Source: Saprospiraceae bacterium
GTDB lineage: Bacteria > Bacteroidota > Bacteroidia > Chitinophagales > Saprospiraceae
Length of the DNA: 64,000 nt
Direction: 5' to 3'
Assembly: GCA_028280415.1 (NCBI GenBank)
Contig: JANQLV010000032.1
Location: forward strand, 1-64,000
The position numbers and the translations under genes are program-made. The stretch's first letter is position 1. Each line of letters begins with the position of its first letter. Under the pieces are notes generated by a model. That model had not been told where the DNA came from, ran no database searches, and saw nothing but the letters and a program-made list of their open reading frames with translations. Below, piece after piece: positions 9,276-17,699 of this stretch.

Positions 9276-11138
9276 TCAGGCTAATTCTGATAGCTCTAAC
9301 CAGCGCATTTCTTTTTCATCAATTTCCTGTTTGATTTGTCCCAATTCAATGGAAAATTTTTGGATTTCTTCGGAGGACAGATTTGAATCATTAAATTTTT
9401 CGGTAAGTTCTGTTTTTCTGGCTTCCAGTTTTTCAAGTTCTTTCTCCAGACGATCAAACTCCTTGCGCTCCATATAGGTAAGTCGCCGCTTCTCTTCTTC
9501 CGATTTGGTTTTTGCCTTTTTCTCTTTTGGTGCTTTTTCCTGAGTTCTATCTTCCAGTTTTTTATTCGCCCGGTACTCCGTATAGTTCCCATTATAATCG
9601 CGGATTATACCATCACCTTCAAATATAAACAGATGATCAACCAGTTTATCCATAAAGAAACGATCGTGGCTTACGATCAGAACGCAACCCGGAAAATCCA
9701 TCAAAAAGTTCTCTAAAACATTCAACGTCAGAATATCCAAATCATTTGTAGGCTCATCCAGGATCAGGAAATTGGGATTTTGCATCAATACGGTCAACAG
9801 ATATAAACGCCTGCGTTCTCCCCCACTCAACTGACTTACCAATACCTGTTGATGCTTTTTATCAAATAAAAAACGCTCCAATAACTGGCTGGCGGTCAGT
9901 TTTTGTCCCTTTTCCAAAGGAATATACTCGGCTATATCTGTAATTACATCAATAACTCTTTTATCTGTAGCCACCTGAATACCATCCTGGGTATAATGTC
10001 CAAACTGGACCGTCCCTCCAATGGTCACCGTGCCACTATCGGGTCGGATTTCCTTGGTAAGGAGTTTTAGAAAAGTAGTTTTACCAACGCCATTTTTTCC
10101 AACGATCCCTACTCTTTCATTTTTTTTGAATTTATAAAAGAAGTCTTTGATCAGGACTTTATTACCATACTGTTTCGTTATATAATTGACTTCCAGGATT
10201 TTACTTCCCAACCTTGCACCTTTAATATCGATTTGAATTTCCTGCTTCTGAATTCTGGCAGATGCCTTTTCTTTTATTTTATCAAAGGCATCTACCCTGG
10301 ATTTTGCTTTAGTTCCACGTGCTTTGGGCATACGGCGAATCCATTCCAATTCCCTTTTCATTAATTTACGAGCTTTTTCAACTTCCAGGGCTTCATTTTC
10401 GAATCGCGTCGCTTTCTTTTCCAGAAAATCGGAGTAATTTCCATTGTATTTATGCAATGTTTCCCGATCCAGCTCGACGATAAAAGTACACACTCTTTCC
10501 AGAAAATAACGATCGTGTGTCACCATAAAGAGGGTTAGACTGGCTTGTCGAAGATACTCTTCCAACCATTCGATCATATCTAAATCCAGATGGTTGGTAG
10601 GCTCATCAAGAATTAGAAATTCCGGTTCATCGATCAACAGTTTAGCCAGGGCGAGCCTTTTGCGCTGTCCTCCGGATAATGTGCCTACTTCTTTATTGAG
10701 TTCTGTAATGTTTAATTTGAAAAGTATTTCTTTGATTTTGGCTTCAAAATCCCAGGCTTTCAGATCTTCCATCCGAGTAAGTGCAGCCTGCATATTTTTT
10801 TCATCCTTGGGATACAACAAAGCTTCTTCGTAGACCCGAATAGCTTTAATTAAAGGATTTTCACTTTCAAAAATGGTTTCCATCACAGTCCAATCATCAG
10901 GAAAATCCGGTTCCTGTCGCAGATACCCGACTCTGATATCCCGATGCATCAGAACTTTGCAATGCTCTCCTTCCCCTTTTTCTTCTCCAGCGATTAGTCG
11001 AAGCAGGGTCGTTTTACCCGTTCCATTTTGAGCGACTAGCGCTACTTTATCCCCTCTGTTAATATGCAGATTAATATCCTTAAAAAGGACTTTATCTCCA
11101 TAAGTTTTAGTCACTTTCTCTAAAGTCAGATAATTCAA
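9276..11138 (-). CDS. uup: ABC-F family ATPase (Uup-like)
   Basis: ABC-F proteins lack membrane domains and act on ribosomes or branched nucleic acids. The 620 residues contain two ATPase cassettes, each with a Walker A (AQNGTGKTT; GKNGVGKTT), a signature (LSGGQRKR; LSGGERRR) and a Walker B with LILDEPTN. The linker between them (FENEALEVEKARKLMKRE onward) is rich in Arg and Lys, as in the P-site tRNA-interaction motif. A C-terminal coiled coil (about 540-615) points to the Uup group rather than EttA. There is no upstream in-frame ATG: translation seems to start at TTG 11138, giving MNYLTLEKVTKTYG. Confidence 0.93.
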   Translation of the reverse strand: MNYLTLEKVTKTYGDKVLFKDINLHINRGDKVALVAQNGTGKTTLLRLIAGEEKGEGEHCKVLMHRDIRVGYLRQEPDFPDDWTVMETIFESENPLIKAIRVYEEALLYPKDEKNMQAALTRMEDLKAWDFEAKIKEILFKLNITELNKEVGTLSGGQRKRLALAKLLIDEPEFLILDEPTNHLDLDMIEWLEEYLRQASLTLFMVTHDRYFLERVCTFIVELDRETLHKYNGNYSDFLEKKATRFENEALEVEKARKLMKRELEWIRRMPKARGTKAKSRVDAFDKIKEKASARIQKQEIQIDIKGARLGSKILEVNYITKQYGNKVLIKDFFYKFKKNERVGIVGKNGVGKTTFLKLLTKEIRPDSGTVTIGGTVQFGHYTQDGIQVATDKRVIDVITDIAEYIPLEKGQKLTASQLLERFLFDKKHQQVLVSQLSGGERRRLYLLTVLMQNPNFLILDEPTNDLDILTLNVLENFLMDFPGCVLIVSHDRFFMDKLVDHLFIFEGDGIIRDYNGNYTEYRANKKLEDRTQEKAPKEKKAKTKSEEEKRRLTYMERKEFDRLEKELEKLEARKTELTEKFNDSNLSSEEIQKFSIELGQIKQEIDEKEMRWLELSELA

Positions 11139-11183
11139 GTTAAAGTCAAATTTTAGTTCTACGAGAAATAGTTTGGTAAAATA

Positions 11184-11221
11184 AAAAGACCTTCCAAAAT
11201 TAACACTTTGAAAGGTCTTTT
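11184..11221 (-). terminator. Terminator after the prc gene
   Basis: On the minus strand AAAAGACCTT (11221-11212) pairs with AAGGTCTTTT (11193-11184), and after one mismatch the stem continues with CAAA/TTTG. It lies 26 bases beyond the stop of the S41 protease gene. Confidence 0.75.
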
Positions 11222-11247
11222 CTTTTATAGTTTATAGAAAACTAAAT

Positions 11248-13359
11248 TTATTCTTTCGCGTATTTGGCTTCATCCATATCCTTCAAAATAGAAAGTACTT
11301 CATTGATATAGATATCTTTTTTTACCGATTTCACCCATTCTTTATTTCTCTCGATACGGGATTCATCTGCATTAATATGTTCCATATCCGCTTCGAGGTT
11401 TTTAACACTCAAACCTTCAATCTCTTCAAACATATTCTCATATTTTTTGGATTCTTCCTCTAAGCGATTCATTTCCTTAGCATAAGCTTCCAGATTGAGA
11501 CTGTAGTCTGTATCTTCTCTGGAGTCTTTTAAGCGCTGTGCATTTTCAAGCACTAATTGGAATGTTTTATCATTTTTAACACGCCTCTCACTAGCCTTTC
11601 TCCAGTTTTCTAATCCATCAAGGCTGGTAACGCTTTGCCCGTAATCTATCTGGTCAATTTTATTCCACTGCATTGGAAAATCGTGATCGCGTTCTCCTAC
11701 ATCAATAAAGTGGTATCTGTCTGGAAGAATGATATCCGGTTCAACACCTTTCAGCTGAGTAGAGCCACCATCAATTCTATAGAATTTCTGAATAGTCAAC
11801 TTGAGATTACCCAAAGGCTTCACCTCATTATAACCACGGATCGCACGATCCAGATCAATAAATCTCTGTACGGTACCTTTTCCGAAAGTAGACTTGCTTC
11901 CAACGATCACCGCACGGTCATAATCCTGCAAAGCAGCGGCAAGAATTTCAGAAGCAGAAGCACTAAACTGATTAACCATTACTATCAGTTTTCCATCGAA
12001 TTGTACGCGATCATCGTGATCTTCCAGTACCTCCGGAGATTTTCCTCTGCCTTTTACTTGAACAATCGGGCCCTCTTCAATAAATAAACCCGACATTTTT
12101 ACGACATCCCGAAGGGAACCTCCACCATTATTCCGCAAATCAAGAATAATACTGTTTACATCGAGTTCCTTAAGTTTATCCAGCTCTTTTGCTACATCTG
12201 TAGCACAGCTTCTTCCTCCTCTTCTATTGAAATCTGCATAAAATCTTGGTAATTTGATATATCCCACGTTTTCGGCTTTACCGGGAAAATCGAGAATTAA
12301 CGATTTAGCATATCCTTCATCGGTAATCACAAGGTCACGAGTGATTGTAATATCTTTGATTGCACCGTCTACTTTTTTTATGGTCAGGGTAACTTTAGTC
12401 CCTTTCTTACCGCGAATTAATTTGACTACATCATCGATTCGGAACCCGGTTACATTGACTGCTTCTTCTTCATCTTCTTGCTTAACTGCTGTGATCAAAT
12501 CTTTAGCTTCCAGTTCTTTCTGTTTCCAGGCAGGGCCTCCGGGAACGATTTCACTGACTTTCGTATAATCCCCATCCGTTTGCAGTCTTGCTCCGATTCC
12601 TTCCAGAGCTCCAGACATGGAAATATCAAAATTCTCTTTGTCTTTAGGAGCGTAATATCCCGTATGTGGATCATAAACATTGGTCAATGCATTTAGATAA
12701 TCACTCAGGCGGTCGGATCGACGTAGTTTACCCAAACGATCGAAAATATCATCATACATATCAAGTACTGACTCTCTGGCTTCTTTTTCAAGCTCCTTAT
12801 TCGATTTTTTCTCTTCTCCTTCTTTGAGCTCCTTCTGAGCTTCAAGCTTATCAAAATAGCGCGTCAGTGTTTCGTATTTCAAGGACTTTCTCCAATTGTC
12901 TTTCAATTCTTCATCATTTTTGGGAAAAGCTTTTTTATCACCGTCCAGTTCGATCATTTCGCTTTTGGTGAAGTTAAAAGGTTCTGCAAGTAGTTCTTTA
13001 TAAAAGCCTTCTACTTTCTTTATTCCAGAATTGAGCACTTGCTCGGAAAGGTCGAAAAAATCATAAGTACCGCGTAGTGCTTCATTATCCAGTTCAAGCC
13101 TGTATTTAGCTAATTGATCCACGTCTTCCTGGACAAGCCATCTTCGGCCACCATCCATTCTATCCAAGTATAAATCATAAGCTCTTTTCGAAAAATCATC
13201 ATCCAGTTCAATCGGAGCGAAGTGTAGTTGTTCCAGACCGCTAAGCATCGTTTGCATCAAGACTGTCTCTTTCTGCTCGTCACCATAATTTGGCAAAATA
13301 AGGCCAAGCGTAACGACAGCTGCGATTAAGGAAAAGAATATCGAGCCTCTCACTTTCAT
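11248..13359 (-). CDS. prc: Carboxy-terminal processing (tail-specific) protease, S41
   Basis: Tail-specific proteases degrade or trim envelope proteins. The 703 residues carry a short N-terminal membrane or signal segment (SLIAAVVTLGLILPNYG), a helical N-terminal domain, a PDZ domain (about 235-335, beginning near DISMSGALEGIGARL), and the S41 catalytic domain. The catalytic Ser lies in MVNQFSASASEILAAAL and the catalytic Lys in GSKSTFGKGTVQ. The C-terminal extension matches the helical region of the Prc/Tsp group (usual length about 680). It is monocistronic by appearance, with its own terminator and a 328-bp upstream gap. Confidence 0.95.
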   Translation of the reverse strand: MKVRGSIFFSLIAAVVTLGLILPNYGDEQKETVLMQTMLSGLEQLHFAPIELDDDFSKRAYDLYLDRMDGGRRWLVQEDVDQLAKYRLELDNEALRGTYDFFDLSEQVLNSGIKKVEGFYKELLAEPFNFTKSEMIELDGDKKAFPKNDEELKDNWRKSLKYETLTRYFDKLEAQKELKEGEEKKSNKELEKEARESVLDMYDDIFDRLGKLRRSDRLSDYLNALTNVYDPHTGYYAPKDKENFDISMSGALEGIGARLQTDGDYTKVSEIVPGGPAWKQKELEAKDLITAVKQEDEEEAVNVTGFRIDDVVKLIRGKKGTKVTLTIKKVDGAIKDITITRDLVITDEGYAKSLILDFPGKAENVGYIKLPRFYADFNRRGGRSCATDVAKELDKLKELDVNSIILDLRNNGGGSLRDVVKMSGLFIEEGPIVQVKGRGKSPEVLEDHDDRVQFDGKLIVMVNQFSASASEILAAALQDYDRAVIVGSKSTFGKGTVQRFIDLDRAIRGYNEVKPLGNLKLTIQKFYRIDGGSTQLKGVEPDIILPDRYHFIDVGERDHDFPMQWNKIDQIDYGQSVTSLDGLENWRKASERRVKNDKTFQLVLENAQRLKDSREDTDYSLNLEAYAKEMNRLEEESKKYENMFEEIEGLSVKNLEADMEHINADESRIERNKEWVKSVKKDIYINEVLSILKDMDEAKYAKE

Positions 13360-13687
13360 AATATCTTCTATTTTAAATTTTAGGAAAAGTAGTGTAATTG
13401 TTGAGGAAAAATCATCAGAAGAAACCTAACCTCTACTAATATACCTTAATTTATAATAATTGTTCGGCTATTATCCTGCCAAACTATTTTTTTAACGTAA
13501 TTATAACGCCTTTTCGATTAAAGATATTTAACCTTCGATGAATTTAGCAAATATTATTTCCTTTGTAAAGGATAATTTCGACAGATCGTCTTTAAAAGGA
13601 CGGAATTGGTAGCAAATAAAAGCCGGATACCAGAGGCTTTCACCCCCGATATCCGGTCGATATAATGTTATTTGTTATTATCGATGT
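13360..13687. other. Intergenic region between prc and hppA
   Basis: No gene is visible in these 328 bases. The right end holds a modest inverted repeat (CCGGATA 13623-13629 with TATCCGG 13650-13656) just past the hppA stop, which may be its terminator but has no clear T tract. The left end should hold the prc promoter; I see only a weak TAnnTTT match there. Confidence 0.6.
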
Positions 13688-15877
13688 TTAGATGAAAGGC
13701 GCAATGACAAGCGCTACCACTGACATTAACTTCAATAGAATATTCAAAGATGGTCCGGAAGTATCTTTAAAAGGATCACCTACGGTATCACCAACAACTG
13801 TCGCTTTGTGGGCATCTGAACCTTTGTAGTACATTTTACCCTGAATTTCGACACCTTCCTCAAACATCTTCTTGGCATTGTCCCAAGCTCCACCGGCATT
13901 TGACTGGAAGATCGCCATCAATACCCCACAAACTGTTACACCAGCTAAAAGACCTCCTAGCATCTCTCCTCCGCCTATGAATCCAACTAATACGGGCGAA
14001 ATTACGGCAATCAATCCAGGAACTACCATTTCACGGATAGAGGCAGCAGTGGAGATCGCTACACATTTATCGTATTCGGCTTTACCATCCGCCGCTTCAA
14101 AAGTTTTCTTGTCTGCATCTGACCAATCATCAAAATCTTTACCTTCGTTTTTGTTCATTACCTCCAGTGCATTTTTCAACTCAGGGATAGATTTAAACTG
14201 ACGACGTACCTCTTGAATCATATCCATTGCAGCACGTCCCACAGCATTCATAGAAAGAGCAGAAAACAGGAAGGGTAGCATCCCTCCTACTAAAAGCGAA
14301 GCCATCACTTTAGGATCGGTAATCTCGATTTCCAAAGTTCGGTTACCAACTTGCTCATAAGCAGCGATAAAAGCGGCAAAAAGTGCCAAAGTCGTTAAAG
14401 CAGCAGAACCAATCGCAAAGCCTTTTCCGATTGCAGCAGTAGTATTTCCAACGGCATCCAGTTTATCCGTTTTTTGACGAACGTCTTTAGGTAGTTCTGC
14501 CATCTCTGCAATTCCTCCGGCATTATCCGCAATCGGGCCGTAGGCATCAACCGCCAGCTGAATACCGGTATTCGAAAGCATTCCCACCGCAGCAATAGCA
14601 ATACCGTACAGACCGGCAAAATGGTGTGCGCCAAGAATGGCTGCGCCCAGAATAAGAATCGGAATTGCAGTAGATTGCATACCAACACCTAGACCGGCAA
14701 TAATATTAGTTGCAGATCCCGTCAAGGACTGATCTACGATAGATTTAACAGGCTTCGTTCCTGTACCAGTATAAAATTCAGTAACCAGACCGATCAGCAA
14801 ACCGGCTGCCAGTCCAAATAATACCGCCCAGAAAACTCCCATTGAAGAATAGGTTTTTCCATCAAGTACCCACTCTCCGCTGGGCAACATCCATTTAGTA
14901 ACAAAGAAAGTTGCTACTAACATAACACCTGCCGCAATAAACTCTCCGGTATTCAAAGCTTTTTGTGGGTCTCCGCCTTCACTTACACGAACGAAGAACG
15001 TTCCCAGGATCGAAGTAATAATCCCGATTCCAGCCAGAACCAGGGGCAATAATACTCCGGAAAGACCGTCAAAATTATCTGCCCATGCTCCATTATTAAT
15101 GGTTGCATCACCAATAAAAACAGCTCCAAGTACCATGGTTCCGATAATCGATCCAACATAAGATTCGAAAAGATCAGCTCCCATACCTGCTACATCCCCT
15201 ACATTATCCCCTACATTATCCGCGATAGTCGCAGGATTAAGCGGATGATCTTCGGGTATACCTGCTTCTACCTTTCCTACCAAATCCGCTCCTACATCAG
15301 CAGCTTTTGTATAAATTCCTCCTCCCACACGTGCAAAAAGTGCGATAGAAGATGCGCCAAAAGAAAAACCAGTGATTACTGTAATTACTTTATTGATATT
15401 CCAGCCATCCATACCGCTGTATAATAAAAACAAGCTCCCCAGTCCCAGTACGCCCAGACCAACAACTCCCATTCCCATCACAGCACCTCCCGAGAAAGCG
15501 ACTTCCAATGCTTTTCCAAGACTAGTACGTGCAGCATTCGTAGTACGGACATTAGCTTTGGTGGCTACCTTCATACCAATGAAACCTGCCAAAGCGGAAC
15601 AGATAGCTCCTAATACAAAAGAAAGTCCAACCAACATGCTTGAACCAGCTTTTGTTCCACTCCAAACCATCAAAGCCGCTACCACTACCACAAAAATAGC
15701 AAGTACACGATACTCCGCTTTCAGGAAAGCCATTGCACCATCAGCAATATTTTTGGCAATATTACCCATTCGATCTGTACCTACATCTTGCTTAGAAACC
15801 CAAGATGATTTCCAGAAGGTATACAATAACGCCACAACTCCTAAAACAGGAATGACATAAGTAATTGTTTGACCCAT
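13688..15877 (-). CDS. hppA: Membrane pyrophosphatase, K+-dependent type
   Basis: This enzyme couples pyrophosphate hydrolysis to H+ or Na+ pumping across the inner membrane. The 729-residue protein has about 16 membrane helices and the family signatures [41 protein letters not shown] and, near the C-terminus, [15 protein letters not shown]. The segment [18 protein letters not shown] has Ala where K+-independent pumps carry Lys (GNTTKA), so it should belong to the K+-dependent subclass, which includes both Na+ and H+ pumps. It starts at ATG 15877, about 90 bases after a good promoter, and is probably transcribed alone. Confidence 0.97.
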   Translation of the reverse strand: MGQTITYVIPVLGVVALLYTFWKSSWVSKQDVGTDRMGNIAKNIADGAMAFLKAEYRVLAIFVVVVAALMVWSGTKAGSSMLVGLSFVLGAICSALAGFIGMKVATKANVRTTNAARTSLGKALEVAFSGGAVMGMGVVGLGVLGLGSLFLLYSGMDGWNINKVITVITGFSFGASSIALFARVGGGIYTKAADVGADLVGKVEAGIPEDHPLNPATIADNVGDNVGDVAGMGADLFESYVGSIIGTMVLGAVFIGDATINNGAWADNFDGLSGVLLPLVLAGIGIITSILGTFFVRVSEGGDPQKALNTGEFIAAGVMLVATFFVTKWMLPSGEWVLDGKTYSSMGVFWAVLFGLAAGLLIGLVTEFYTGTGTKPVKSIVDQSLTGSATNIIAGLGVGMQSTAIPILILGAAILGAHHFAGLYGIAIAAVGMLSNTGIQLAVDAYGPIADNAGGIAEMAELPKDVRQKTDKLDAVGNTTAAIGKGFAIGSAALTTLALFAAFIAAYEQVGNRTLEIEITDPKVMASLLVGGMLPFLFSALSMNAVGRAAMDMIQEVRRQFKSIPELKNALEVMNKNEGKDFDDWSDADKKTFEAADGKAEYDKCVAISTAASIREMVVPGLIAVISPVLVGFIGGGEMLGGLLAGVTVCGVLMAIFQSNAGGAWDNAKKMFEEGVEIQGKMYYKGSDAHKATVVGDTVGDPFKDTSGPSLNILLKLMSVVALVIAPFI

Positions 15878-15971
15878 TTTTTATTATCGTTTTGTTTAAA
15901 AATATCTATCTTTTATAGATGAAATTAAAATCTAAAACCGCTTGGTTTTACAAAATTTATTTTACGGAGGG

Positions 15972-16002
15972 CAAAAGTACGGGAATTTTATATATTGACC
16001 AA
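15972..16002 (-). promoter_or_regulatory. Promoter of hppA, Bacteroidota type
   Basis: On the minus strand TTG (16002-16000), a 20-base spacer and TACTTTTG (15979-15972) match the TTG-N19/20-TAnnTTTG promoter of this phylum. It predicts a start near 15966 and a leader of about 88 bases before the hppA ATG. An ATCTAT-N5-ATAGAT hairpin lies in that leader. Confidence 0.65.
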
Positions 16003-16015
16003 TAAAGGAGCTAGA

Positions 16016-16588
16016 TTATTCCAGCCAGTTTACCTTTGAATCAATAGGGCTTCGTTTGGCCGGCAGGTCCGGACCTTCATAATTTCCCATATAAAAAAAT
16101 CCGAGGCAGCGTTCTCCTTCTTCCAATTGTAGTAAATCCTGAGCGGCATGAATGGATTTAGGACTACTCCAATAAGCTCCGATACCATAAGCCGCACTCG
16201 TCAGCCACATATTTTGTACAGCACAGGCAACAGAAGCAATTTCCTCCCATTCCGGTACACTTTCCGCAGGGTCCCTGCGCATACAGATTGCAATTACACA
16301 GGCACATTGCAAAGGTTTTTTAATCGTTTTTTCGTATTTCTTTTCTGAGAAAAGTTCCTCAGGCGTATGTTTTTTGTAAAACGCTCCCTGAAAATCGCTT
16401 AATTTTTTTAGATATGCTCCGGATAATACTCTAAAACGCCAGGGTTCTGTCAGGCGGTGGGTTGGTGCATAATTAGCATTTTCCAGTATTTCTTCAATAA
16501 TATCTCTGGAAATTGGCGTTCCACTATACATTGGGGGATAAATTGAACGCCTTTTTCTGATTAATTCACTGATTTGATTTAGATGCAT
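16016..16588 (-). CDS. Nitroreductase family protein
   Basis: The 190-residue protein has the FMN-binding nitroreductase fold: the N-terminal RKRRSIYPPMYSG, the YAPTHRLTEPWRFRVL segment that contacts FMN, and a C-terminal LGFFYMGNYEG. GIGAYWSSP aligns with the family's GLGSCW region. Such enzymes reduce nitro compounds, quinones or flavins with NAD(P)H; the true substrate cannot be told. Length is typical of the small YdjA/RutE-like type. It lies 138 bp upstream of hppA on the same strand, but hppA's own promoter lies in between, partly next to the nitroreductase stop. Confidence 0.92.
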   Translation of the reverse strand: MHLNQISELIRKRRSIYPPMYSGTPISRDIIEEILENANYAPTHRLTEPWRFRVLSGAYLKKLSDFQGAFYKKHTPEELFSEKKYEKTIKKPLQCACVIAICMRRDPAESVPEWEEIASVACAVQNMWLTSAAYGIGAYWSSPKSIHAAQDLLQLEEGERCLGFFYMGNYEGPDLPAKRSPIDSKVNWLE

Positions 16589-16766
16589 GTATGTTTAATT
16601 TTTATTTCGGCGAAAATATATTTGCTAAAACTATTAGAGGTTTTTCCTAATATATTTTTTAACCAAATAAAAGTAAGTTTGTTCTAAATATAGAATATTT
16701 CGAATTTTCAGAAAAAATTGAATTTTATTTATTTTCCTCTTATCTTAGCTCTAAAATTCATCTGTT

Positions 16767-17219
16767 ATGAAAAAAGGTGCAAAACTCATCCAGATTGATT
16801 TCGTATTACAGACTGTACTTGGTGTAATTTATCTAGTTTCCGGAGTATTAGGATTTGGCTTTGCCGGTGTATGGTTTATTGCTTTACTTGCACAATTGGC
16901 ACTGGGAAGTGTTCAATTATTCAGCGCACTGCTTTTTCTTTTTTTGGGTCATAGAGAAAACGATAGAATAAAACATATATCTGCGGCAGTAGTTTGTCTG
17001 ACTTTTTTGGGCGTATTGGTTGCAAGCGGGTTTTATCCGACAAATGCTGCCGGTAAAATCATTCCGCTTGTTTTCGTCATCATCATTCCGTTTATTTTGG
17101 CTATCTGGTATTATAATATTACAATTAATACGAAGAATTATTTTGCCCAATCAAACAGAAATGAGAAATATGCCGAAGTCGAAATGGAGGATATTCTGGA
17201 TAGTCAGGAATTAGGATAA
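16767..17219 (+). CDS. Small four-helix membrane protein
   Basis: I do not recognise a family. The 150 residues form four hydrophobic segments (about 12-34, 37-61, 71-92 and 97-117) and an acidic tail ending EVEMEDILDSQELG. The layout IDxxxQ at the N-terminus and the Q-L-F-SAL segment recur in the next gene downstream, so the two look like diverged tandem paralogues. There is no signal peptide and no enzymatic motif. It may be expressed with the next gene, 123 bp away. Confidence 0.75.
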   Translation: MKKGAKLIQIDFVLQTVLGVIYLVSGVLGFGFAGVWFIALLAQLALGSVQLFSALLFLFLGHRENDRIKHISAAVVCLTFLGVLVASGFYPTNAAGKIIPLVFVIIIPFILAIWYYNITINTKNYFAQSNRNEKYAEVEMEDILDSQELG

Positions 17220-17342
17220 ACAGCAAAAAAGTAAACTGTAAACACCTTGTTTAATGAATAATAAACCATGATCTGAATAATATCTTCTTATCTATTCTTA
17301 TTTTCGAGCAAGGATAAACCATTAATTAATATTACGCTAATT

Positions 17343-17699
17343 ATGATCAGTAAATTCAGAATGAAAATCGATTTATTGGGGCAGGGTATACTGATAATTG
17401 CGGTAATATTATTGGCTATTCTTGAAAAGGGTCTGGTCTGGACGAATGCCATGATCATTATATTGGGACTTTGGCAGATCATTAGTGCCATCCATCTGCT
17501 CCTAGTTTATCAACACATTAAAAAGATTTCTTTTCTCAAAACCATTTTAGTGTTGTTGATCAGTTTACCCCTCTGGATCAAGTTTATAGGCATAATGGCT
17601 TATATTCCAGTAGCGGGTGTACTTATTTGGTATTTAATTCAAACAGTTGCCGAAACCAGAATTGTTTACCGGCGGCCACGTTCTTTTTGGGATTTATGA
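17343..17699 (+). CDS. Small membrane protein, paralogue of its neighbour
   Basis: The 118-residue protein has four hydrophobic segments and resembles the upstream gene in the IDLLGQ entry, in WQIISAIHLLL and in overall spacing. Start at ATG 17343 or at the second in-frame ATG 17364 (MKIDLLGQG), which aligns better with the paralogue. Its 3' end overlaps the convergent hybrid-kinase gene by 34 bases. Function is unknown. Confidence 0.7.
   Translation: MISKFRMKIDLLGQGILIIAVILLAILEKGLVWTNAMIIILGLWQIISAIHLLLVYQHIKKISFLKTILVLLISLPLWIKFIGIMAYIPVAGVLIWYLIQTVAETRIVYRRPRSFWDL

Noticed and set aside
15372..15860. 162-codon plus-strand frame inside hppA
   Set aside because: Antisense shadow of the membrane pyrophosphatase, rich in Pro and Thr as expected from reading Gly/Ala-rich codons backwards.
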